The notes below the pieces were generated by a model. The model worked only from the letters and a program-made list of their open reading frames with translations. It did no database searches and was not told the DNA's origin. A stretch of 13,413 nucleotides of DNA from Pseudomonadota bacterium. Lineage in GTDB: Bacteria > Hydrothermota > 32-111 > QNBC01. Positions within the stretch are counted from its first letter, which is position 1, and the number at the start of each line of letters is the position of its first letter. This document shows, piece after piece, positions 7,668-13,413 of this stretch. The DNA lies in NCBI GenBank assembly GCA_011682715.1, contig JAACEC010000010.1, forward strand, positions 1 to 13,413, read 5' to 3'. The position numbers and the translations under genes were made by a program.

Positions 7668-10600
7668 CTATTTATCGTACCAAAAATAGTTCGGTCTGAA
7701 TATGGATAAGGGGTGCAAAAAGGTATTTTTTACATACGGTTGAAAAATGCCGTAATTCAAACCGTAAGATAGGGGGATGAGAGGAGCATCTTCAAGTATC
7801 ATCTTTTCCGCATCCCTGTAAATCCGTATCCTCTTAACAGGATCCCTTTCAGCCATACCATCAAGAATGAGCTTATCAACCTTTTTGTTTTCGTAATAGA
7901 AAGTATTTCCGGGCTCACCTTTGTTCTTCGAATAGAAAAGTGGGAATAGGAAATTATCCGGATCTGCCGTATCGGCACTCCATCCCAATGTAAAAACCTC
8001 ACTCTGACCTCTGTGCACTCTCTCTAAAAATTTAGCCCACGGATATACCTTGAGTTCCAGCTCGATACCTATCTTTAGAAATGCTTCCCTGAAGAATTTG
8101 TACCTATCCTGTGCTTCTTTTTCCGTACCGGACATTGTAATAACCGCTTTCTCCTTTGTCCCCGGACCGAAGCCGGCTTGCCTGGCAAGAGATATCGCCC
8201 TCTCCTCATCATAATAATAACCTTTCAATTTTTGATTGTATACAGCCATGCTGGGTGGAAATATACCTTTTGCCGGAATACTGACAGATTTCATAACATC
8301 TTTCAGATATCTCTCTCTGTCAACGATATAAGCGGCAGCCATTCTCAATAATTTATTCTTAAAAGGTCCTTCGGTCTTCATATTAAAACCGAGGTATTGC
8401 GTGCTTATATCATACGTTTTAACCACAAAGGGCACGTATTTTTTATCTTCGGATATCTTTTTTAGATTCTTACCGGAAAGATCAATGTAATCCAATTCCC
8501 CGTTAACAAACATATCATACGTTTTTTGATTCTCTCCTAATTTTACATAGGCAACCAGTTTATCAATAAACGATTGCCCTGCAAAAAAATCCTTAAACGA
8601 TTCGTATTTAATAAAATCATCATTAAATTCGACGGTTTTAAAAGGACCGCAGCTCACAACTTTTCTCGCTTTCATATCATTCTTAATATATATATCCTCA
8701 TTCAACGGTACGATTCCGAGAGATGCAACCGCCAGGTTTTGAAATATGGGCATATACGGCCTGACCAATTCTATCTTAATCGTGTACTTATTGATGACAT
8801 TGATTCCCGCGATTTCCGATGAATTCTTATTGTAATAATCTTCTACCCCTTTTATATGTACGATTTGGAAATAATTCGAAGAAGACGCAATTTTATATAG
8901 CGTAAACTCCACATCTTCAGCTGTTAGTGGTTTACCGTTATGAAAACGGACATCTTGTCTCAAATCGAAAGTAATCGTTTTTCCATCCGTACTTATATCC
9001 CATCCCTTCGCGATAGATGGGAAAATGTTTACCCCCTTTGAATACTGAGTAAGCCCCATTACCGCGGGATACAGGTACGATGAGCTGGTGGCATCTCCAC
9101 TCATATATGGAAGCAGTGTTCTCGGTTTTCCACCCACATAATACCTAAATACATGCTTCTGTGCTATTGCGCTTCGTCTTATTTTCGGCGGTTCTATATT
9201 ACTCAATTTTCTTATTTCGCTAATATATTCTTTATTTTTATCAATCAGAAATTCTATTTCATCAAGGTATCCGTTTATTTTTCCTGTTTGTTTAATAAAT
9301 TCATTCCCTATTACCGATTTCATTGAATCGATTATATCCTTCTGATTTTGCACGGCTCTTGAAACTTCCTGAATAAGCAAATCCAATTGTGATAGTGTAC
9401 TACTCACATTTTTACCGTTCGTTATGGCAAAATCAATTAGTTCTTTTGTCTGATCCACGAGCTTCAATGTTTTAATGGAATTACCGTTTGTCACAACAAA
9501 TGTACTTCTCATACCTTTTTTAATACGATCTATATCCTTTACAAGTCCCTCCGAATTAGATGATAGCATTTTCAAATCGTTAACGATTATCTCAAGCTCA
9601 GATCGGAATTTACCCGATTTGGCGGCTTCTATTCCTGCATAAAGAGACAATATTTTTGTTCTTTTAAAAACGACCTTTACCTTCTCCGTATTTGTCTCGA
9701 GTTCTTTAAATAATAAATTAACTCCGTTTAACAAATTGTTTGCCGATTTAAAAAGCTTGTTAAGATTATCAATGTGCTCAATCATATGCTGTGATTCAAC
9801 TTCTATATCATCTATATTCTTCTCGATTACAGTATGCGAATTCTTCAGTTTTTTGGATATATCTTGCAGCATTTTCCTATCACCGTCTAAACCTTCTATT
9901 TCGCCAACTGCATTCTTGGTAAGATTCAACAATTCTTCCGCCTGTGATTTGAACTCCTTGCTCAGATTATCCAATTGTTCCTGAAAATCCGCATAATTTT
10001 CAAATAGCGTCTTAAATATTTTAAACCCCTTAAAGGAATCCAGAATCTTTCTTTCAGCCTCGTTATCCTTAGTAAGAGAAGAGTTTAATAAATCAAAAAA
10101 TGCATTTTTATATATAAACAATTGCTCCATAATATTGGTAGCTGATTCACTGAAATTTTTAATTCTACTGGTGAAAACAACGATGAATTTGGCAATTGTC
10201 TCCATCTTATTATTAACATCCAGAATACCGTTTTTCCTTACGTTTTCCTTCTCTATTAAAACCTTAACGGAATTAAAATTATTAACGATGTTATCAGTTT
10301 CCTTTGTTATGTTATTCATCAACATACGGCTTGAATCAACCGATTTTATTATAAAAGAAATATGCTCTTTTGATTGATTTATATCTTCACTTAACGATGC
10401 ATTTTCATCATCGATTTTATTAATAATTTTAGGAATATTCTCAGAAGCCTCAAACGAAACTTTTGCTAATTTCTCTATCTCCTGGGCAACTACTTCAAAT
10501 CCTTTTCCCTGATCTCCTGCATGAAATGCCTTTATTCCGGCATTTCTGGATGTCTCCTCCGTTTTCTTGGATATTTTAAGAATTTCATCGGTAATTGTCT

Positions 10601-11021
10601 TTATTTTTCCAAAGCTCTCCTGTAAATCTGCAATATCACCACCTGTTCTTTTTATCATGTCGGGAATGACGGATAAATTCTCTATGGCATTCCCATAGTA
10701 TTCAATAATCTTTCCCGTTGCCTGGCTGAATTTATCTGCAAATGATGCAGACATATCGGAAGATTCACTCAAAACCTGTACCGACGCAAATATGTTTTTT
10801 ACTTCTGTTTCTATTTTCTCAAATATATAAGAGTGCGATAACCCCACATCCTCGATTTTTTCCGCATATACATTTAATTCATCGGTAGATTTGCTTATCA
10901 GATCCAGCTGTCTCGGGAGGTTGGAAACATCGTTGTAAATAGTTCTTACCTTTTCCCGTACAACCGATAAATAATCTTTATCATCGATTGAGTCCTTAGC
11001 TGTCTTTTTTATACTTCTCAT
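7668..11021 (-). CDS. Cytoplasmic chemoreceptor-like protein fused to a family-5 (Opp/Dpp-type) solute-binding domain
   Basis: 1117 residues from ATG 11021. Residues 1-615 are coiled-coil-rich with two chemoreceptor-type hairpins. The first (about 150-186) keeps GKGFEVVAQEIEKLA but has lysine (K164) where the usual tip glutamate sits. The second (about 454-488) keeps LLSLYAGIEAA-like residues (ILSLYAGIEAAKSG) but has lost the GRGF turn. Residues about 624-1117 are a full SBP_bac_5 domain: YPAVMGLTQYSKG, DGKTITFDLRQDVRFHNGKP, LTAEDVEFTLY, and near the end GWSADTADPDNFLFPLFYS, all typical of dipeptide/oligopeptide-binding proteins. No signal peptide, lipobox or membrane helix precedes or separates the domains, so the protein should be cytosolic. 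It begins the che operon and is followed by cheW, so I infer it is the receptor input. The ligand is unknown. It could equally bind a protein or have lost binding. Domain calls are firm; function is inferred. Confidence 0.9.
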   Translation of the reverse strand: MRSIKKTAKDSIDDKDYLSVVREKVRTIYNDVSNLPRQLDLISKSTDELNVYAEKIEDVGLSHSYIFEKIETEVKNIFASVQVLSESSDMSASFADKFSQATGKIIEYYGNAIENLSVIPDMIKRTGGDIADLQESFGKIKTITDEILKISKKTEETSRNAGIKAFHAGDQGKGFEVVAQEIEKLAKVSFEASENIPKIINKIDDENASLSEDINQSKEHISFIIKSVDSSRMLMNNITKETDNIVNNFNSVKVLIEKENVRKNGILDVNNKMETIAKFIVVFTSRIKNFSESATNIMEQLFIYKNAFFDLLNSSLTKDNEAERKILDSFKGFKIFKTLFENYADFQEQLDNLSKEFKSQAEELLNLTKNAVGEIEGLDGDRKMLQDISKKLKNSHTVIEKNIDDIEVESQHMIEHIDNLNKLFKSANNLLNGVNLLFKELETNTEKVKVVFKRTKILSLYAGIEAAKSGKFRSELEIIVNDLKMLSSNSEGLVKDIDRIKKGMRSTFVVTNGNSIKTLKLVDQTKELIDFAITNGKNVSSTLSQLDLLIQEVSRAVQNQKDIIDSMKSVIGNEFIKQTGKINGYLDEIEFLIDKNKEYISEIRKLSNIEPPKIRRSAIAQKHVFRYYVGGKPRTLLPYMSGDATSSSYLYPAVMGLTQYSKGVNIFPSIAKGWDISTDGKTITFDLRQDVRFHNGKPLTAEDVEFTLYKIASSSNYFQIVHIKGVEDYYNKNSSEIAGINVINKYTIKIELVRPYMPIFQNLAVASLGIVPLNEDIYIKNDMKARKVVSCGPFKTVEFNDDFIKYESFKDFFAGQSFIDKLVAYVKLGENQKTYDMFVNGELDYIDLSGKNLKKISEDKKYVPFVVKTYDISTQYLGFNMKTEGPFKNKLLRMAAAYIVDRERYLKDVMKSVSIPAKGIFPPSMAVYNQKLKGYYYDEERAISLARQAGFGPGTKEKAVITMSGTEKEAQDRYKFFREAFLKIGIELELKVYPWAKFLERVHRGQSEVFTLGWSADTADPDNFLFPLFYSKNKGEPGNTFYYENKKVDKLILDGMAERDPVKRIRIYRDAEKMILEDAPLIPLSYGLNYGIFQPYVKNTFLHPLSIFRPNYFWYDK

Positions 11022-11025
11022 AAAA

Positions 11026-11031
11026 CTCCTT
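11026..11031 (-). promoter_or_regulatory. Ribosome-binding site that fixes the start of the receptor fusion gene
   Basis: AAGGAG lies four bases before ATG 11021. The longer alternative starts at a TTG (11066) that is also the -35 hexamer of a promoter candidate and has no ribosome-binding site, so its 15 extra codons are probably untranslated. Confidence 0.8.
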
Positions 11032-11037
11032 ATATTC

Positions 11038-11066
11038 AATATATAACATAGTATTTCGAATGTCAA
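11038..11066 (-). promoter_or_regulatory. Candidate sigma-70-type promoter close to the receptor fusion gene
   Basis: TTGACA (11066-11061), a 17-base spacer and TATATT (11043-11038) give a perfect -35 and a one-mismatch -10. The expected start near 11031 would put the ribosome-binding site at the very 5' end of the transcript, which argues for caution. It lies downstream of the sigma-54 candidate's start, so the two would be alternative promoters. Confidence 0.45.
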
Positions 11067-11089
11067 GAAAACAGTATAAACATACTATG
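11047..11089. repeat. AGTAT/ATACT inverted repeats across the promoter region (possible operator)
   Basis: An 8-base inverted repeat, CATAGTAT at 11047-11054 and ATACTATG at 11082-11089, brackets the -35 of the sigma-70 candidate; its right arm overlaps the -12 of the sigma-54 candidate. A tighter palindrome, AGTAT-N4-ATACT, sits at 11073-11086, at the predicted sigma-54 start. Another ATACT lies at 11114-11118. It could be a regulator site or chance in AT-rich DNA. No binding protein can be named. Confidence 0.35.
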
Positions 11090-11103
11090 CAAATAAAACT
11101 CCA
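11088..11103 (-). promoter_or_regulatory. Candidate sigma-54 (RpoN) promoter of the che operon
   Basis: On the minus strand TGG at 11103-11101 and TTGCA at 11092-11088 are separated by eight bases, which gives the obligatory GG-N10-GC spacing of -24/-12 promoters. The less conserved CACG part is not matched. Predicted +1 is near 11077, leaving a leader of about 56 bases with the ribosome-binding site correctly placed. The gene just upstream encodes a GAFTGA-bearing sigma-54 activator, which makes the site more credible. Activator binding sites would be expected 80-150 bases further upstream, inside the 3' part of that gene; I could not identify them. Confidence 0.6.
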
Positions 11104-11110
11104 TCTTGTT

Positions 11111-11139
11111 ATAATACTCGATTTCTCAATTTATTTCAA
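11111..11139 (-). promoter_or_regulatory. Weak sigma-70-type promoter candidate overlapping the end of the regulator gene
   Basis: TTGAAA (11139-11134), a 17-base spacer and TATTAT (11116-11111), each one mismatch from consensus. It would start near 11104 and give a leader of about 80 bases. Such matches occur by chance in AT-rich DNA, and the -35 lies in coding sequence. Confidence 0.25.
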
Positions 11140-12409
11140 TATCAAGTTCTTTAAGTTTATTGTACAGAGTTCTTCTTGAAATACCCAACAACTCAGCGGC
11201 TTTCCTCACATTGTTTTTTGATACCGCAAGAGCACGCCTAATTGTTTCCACCTGTACCGCATTCAAATTAAACTCGGTATTTGCAACCGCCTTTCCCAAT
11301 TTTAATTCGCCTAAAAGGACAAATCGTTCCAGCACATTCTGAAGCTCCCTTATATTCCCGGGCCAACGATACTTTACAAGTTTCCCCATGACATTATTAT
11401 CGATGACTTTCTCTTCAATACCGTACTTATCCCTTATCCCCTCCATAAGAAAATCAACTATCTCACCGAATTCATCTATTCTCTCCCTTAGCGGCGGCAA
11501 ATGAAGATGAATTGTACTTATCCTGTAATACAAATCTTCTCTGAACTCTCCTCTCTCTACAAGATTCTCAATATCCCTATTAGTCGCGGAAATAATACGA
11601 ACATCGACTTTTCCTTCTTTCCCGCCTCCGATCATCTGTACCTCTCTTTCTTGAATTACATATAGTAATTTTGCCTGTGAATTAAGAGGTATTTCCGCAA
11701 TTTCATCTAAAAAAACGGTCCCTCCGTCAGCTAACCGGAATTTCCCGGGTTTTGTTTCATAAGCTCCCGTAAAAGCCCCTTTTTTGTGCCCGAACAACTC
11801 ACTTTCAATAAGATCTTTCGGAATAGCTCCACAATTAATCTTTATAAGAGGTTTCTCCGAGCGATTGCTTATATTGTGAATATATGATGCAAGCATGCTC
11901 TTGCCCGTTCCCGTCTCTCCGGTTAAAATGACATTAACATTTAAATCCGCTATTTTCTCTATCTGTTTTAGAATTTTTCCCCCTTTCTCTCCTTTCATAA
12001 TGGGAATAGCAAAATCACTTTTTCCGGCAATAAAATCTTTTTTCTCTTTTTCAATGGTTTTAACGGCTTTCTCAACACTACCTATCAACTCTTCCTTTTC
12101 AAACGGTTTTTTTATATAATCAAATGCTCCTAATTTAATCGCCTTTATGGCGACTTCCGTAGTGCTGTATGCAGTAAGAATAATTATTGGCACATTCCGG
12201 TCCGTTCTCTTTCTAATCTTTTCTATAAATTCCAGTCCGTCGATCTTTGGCATATGAATATCCGTAATTACCACATCAGCCTGTTCGAACAGGTTTAGAC
12301 CCTCCACGCCGTTTTGCGCCTCAATTATGTCATATCCCTTCTTTTTGAGAATCCCCCCTATGACTTTTCTTATGTGCGATTCATCATCTACAATTAAAAT
12401 CGTTACCAT
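11126..12409 (-). CDS. NtrC-family sigma-54-dependent response regulator
   Basis: 427 residues in three domains. The receiver (1-120) has D8/D9, phospho-acceptor D50, T79 and K101. The central AAA+ domain (about 138-370) has Walker A GETGTGKS at 164-171, GAFTGA at 211-216 (the loop that contacts sigma-54), Walker B GGTVFLDE at 229-236, arginine-finger candidates R290 and R296, and sensor II WPGNIRELQN. The C-terminal Fis-type HTH spans about 398-420 (NVRKAAELLGISRRTLYNKL). All motifs needed for sigma-54 activation look intact. It overlaps the kinase gene by seven bases, with GGAGAAGGT just ahead of the ATG, so the pair is a co-expressed two-component system. The regulator gene ends about 50 bases before the sigma-54 promoter candidate start, so the che operon is its most obvious target (inference). 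I cannot assign a known subfamily such as PilR, AtoC or HydG from sequence alone. Confidence 0.95.
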   Translation of the reverse strand: MVTILIVDDESHIRKVIGGILKKKGYDIIEAQNGVEGLNLFEQADVVITDIHMPKIDGLEFIEKIRKRTDRNVPIIILTAYSTTEVAIKAIKLGAFDYIKKPFEKEELIGSVEKAVKTIEKEKKDFIAGKSDFAIPIMKGEKGGKILKQIEKIADLNVNVILTGETGTGKSMLASYIHNISNRSEKPLIKINCGAIPKDLIESELFGHKKGAFTGAYETKPGKFRLADGGTVFLDEIAEIPLNSQAKLLYVIQEREVQMIGGGKEGKVDVRIISATNRDIENLVERGEFREDLYYRISTIHLHLPPLRERIDEFGEIVDFLMEGIRDKYGIEEKVIDNNVMGKLVKYRWPGNIRELQNVLERFVLLGELKLGKAVANTEFNLNAVQVETIRRALAVSKNNVRKAAELLGISRRTLYNKLKELDIEIN

Positions 12410-13398
12410 ACCTTCTCCATTTTTACTATAAATGTTGTCCCACCATTTTCATTGTTCTCGTAATCAATTGTGCCCCCGTAAGCGTTTATCATCTTTTTTG
12501 TTATTGAAAGTCCCAATCCCATTCCGTTGACACGAGTTGTATAAAACGGGGTAAATATTTTTTCCGCATCCTTTTGATCAATTCCCTTCCCGTGATCAAT
12601 AATATATATCATCAAATCGTTATCCGTTCTATCAAGCTTGACATCTACTTCCCCCTCCCGGTCTCCGTACGAATCAAATGCATTTTGAACAATGTTATAT
12701 ACTATCTCCTCCAGTAATATCGGGTCCACGGAAAAAACCTTGTCGGGAATATTGTTTTCTATTTTCAAATCCTTATTTTTAAAACGGTTTTTAACATTGG
12801 CAATAAATGCGGCAATCGTTGTCTCGTTTTTCATCACCTCCCTCGATGCGGCAAATATCTGAAACCTCTCTATAATATGTTCTATTCTGTTGATATCTTC
12901 GTATATGATATCCAAATATTCCTTATCCTCCATAGGAATTGAATCTTCCACATATTGAACTGCCCCCTTTATAGAGCTCAACGGATTTCTAATATCATGT
13001 GCTATTCCCGAAGCCACCTCCCCTGCAAATGCTATCTTTTGCATGCCGTCTATGCGCCTTAACAGATCACTCCTGTCAATTACATTACGAAGCTGTTTCA
13101 ACAATGTCTCAAGAAAGAGCAACTGCTGCCGTCCGAATGTCCCTCGATTTTCAATAAGGTAAAGAGCTATTCCCTTTCCCCCCATTCGGCAAATAATAAT
13201 TTCCCTTTTATTGTACTTTATTTTATTGATTCCGCTTCTATCTGTGTCAATTGCGATTTCTTTCAAGTACTTATCCTCTCCCTCCCCCTTCGAATACAAA
13301 ATCTCGTTTCTTTTTCCGTAAACGGCAAGCACCCCAGCAGCACTTAAATGCATAATCTTGAAGAGTTCGTCCACAACCTTTTTTAACAAAATAGCCAA
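12403..13398 (-). CDS. Soluble sensor histidine kinase with GAF-like N-terminal domain
   Basis: About 331 residues. Residues 1-110 resemble a small GAF domain, ending with the characteristic helix FGRQQLLFLETLLKQLRNVI. The HisKA dimerisation helix carries phospho-acceptor H134 in GEVASGIAHDIRNPLSSIKG, the NtrB-like form. The ATPase domain has N239 in NIVQNAFDS, G1 DHGKGID at 268-274, FTPFYTT at 282-288 and G2 GMGLGLS at 292-298. No membrane helix is present, so it senses a cytoplasmic cue or partner. It pairs with the overlapping NtrC-type regulator. The start is uncertain. I give a TTG at 13398 with an AAGG motif about eight bases upstream, but the frame stays open to the right edge, so the true start could lie outside the window. 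A GTG eight codons further in is another option. Kinase assignment is firm. Confidence 0.9.
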   Translation of the reverse strand: MAILLKKVVDELFKIMHLSAAGVLAVYGKRNEILYSKGEGEDKYLKEIAIDTDRSGINKIKYNKREIIICRMGGKGIALYLIENRGTFGRQQLLFLETLLKQLRNVIDRSDLLRRIDGMQKIAFAGEVASGIAHDIRNPLSSIKGAVQYVEDSIPMEDKEYLDIIYEDINRIEHIIERFQIFAASREVMKNETTIAAFIANVKNRFKNKDLKIENNIPDKVFSVDPILLEEIVYNIVQNAFDSYGDREGEVDVKLDRTDNDLMIYIIDHGKGIDQKDAEKIFTPFYTTRVNGMGLGLSITKKMINAYGGTIDYENNENGGTTFIVKMEKVW

Positions 13399-13413
13399 AT
13401 TTACGCCTTTTTT

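Noticed and set aside
7799..8002. 67-residue minus-strand open frame inside the receptor fusion
   Set aside because: It lies wholly within the conserved solute-binding coding sequence in another frame, has no recognisable domain, and is best explained as a shadow frame.
11022..11066. TTG start at 11066 for the receptor fusion, adding a short hydrophobic N-terminus
   Set aside because: The TTG is part of a TTGACA promoter element, the extension spans promoter and ribosome-binding sequence, and AAGGAG is properly spaced for ATG 11021. The hydrophobic run is therefore not evidence for a membrane anchor.
11068..11087. Stem AGTAT-GTTT-ATACT followed by a T-rich stretch, as a terminator for the kinase/regulator pair
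   Set aside because: The stem is only five base pairs and almost all A-T, and the T run is interrupted. It is too weak to support a terminator call, so read-through from the regulator gene remains possible.

Overview
The window is AT-rich and densely packed. Every gene I can support reads leftward (minus strand), and the only real intergenic gap is about 104 bases (11022-11125). The content is a chemosensory system plus its likely transcriptional regulators. An NtrC-type sigma-54 activator, CheC, PATAN/DUF4388 and roadblock/LC7 proteins together suggest a motile Gram-negative lineage such as Desulfobacterota, Myxococcota or an uncultured relative. That placement is inference, with no marker gene to confirm it.

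Layout in the direction of transcription (right to left). (1) 13398-11126: a soluble GAF-like histidine kinase overlaps by 7 bases an NtrC-family response regulator with receiver, GAFTGA-containing AAA+ and Fis-type HTH domains. (2) 11125-11022: a short regulatory gap. It holds a well-spaced sigma-54 promoter candidate, one or two sigma-70-like promoter candidates and a family of AGTAT/ATACT half-sites. (3) 11021-4293: a 1117-residue protein joining two degenerate chemoreceptor-type hairpins to a complete family-5 (Opp/Dpp-type) solute-binding domain, with no signal peptide or membrane segment; then cheW, cheY, cheA and cheC. (4) 4291-1: a 22-repeat TPR protein, a PATAN(DUF4388)-TPR protein and a TPR-roadblock/LC7 protein cut by the window edge. 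Junctions from cheC onward are +1 gap, 1-base overlap and 17-base overlap, so translational coupling is likely.

Working model (inference): the two-component pair drives the che operon through sigma-54. The cytoplasmic receptor, carrying a binding domain normally found outside the cytoplasm, would report an intracellular peptide-like ligand or a protein partner through CheW to CheA. CheA phosphorylates CheY, and CheC removes the phosphate. The TPR/PATAN/roadblock proteins would be the output side. Roadblock proteins regulate MglA-like small GTPases, and PATAN proteins are linked to type IV pilus control in cyanobacteria, so the target may be pili or cell polarity rather than a flagellar switch. 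No cheR, cheB, cheD, flagellar, pilus or GTPase gene is inside the window.

The most unusual items are the membrane-free receptor/solute-binding fusion with its two complementary half-degraded hairpins, the sigma-54 promoter beside an NtrC-type gene, and the coupling of che genes to a roadblock/PATAN/TPR module.
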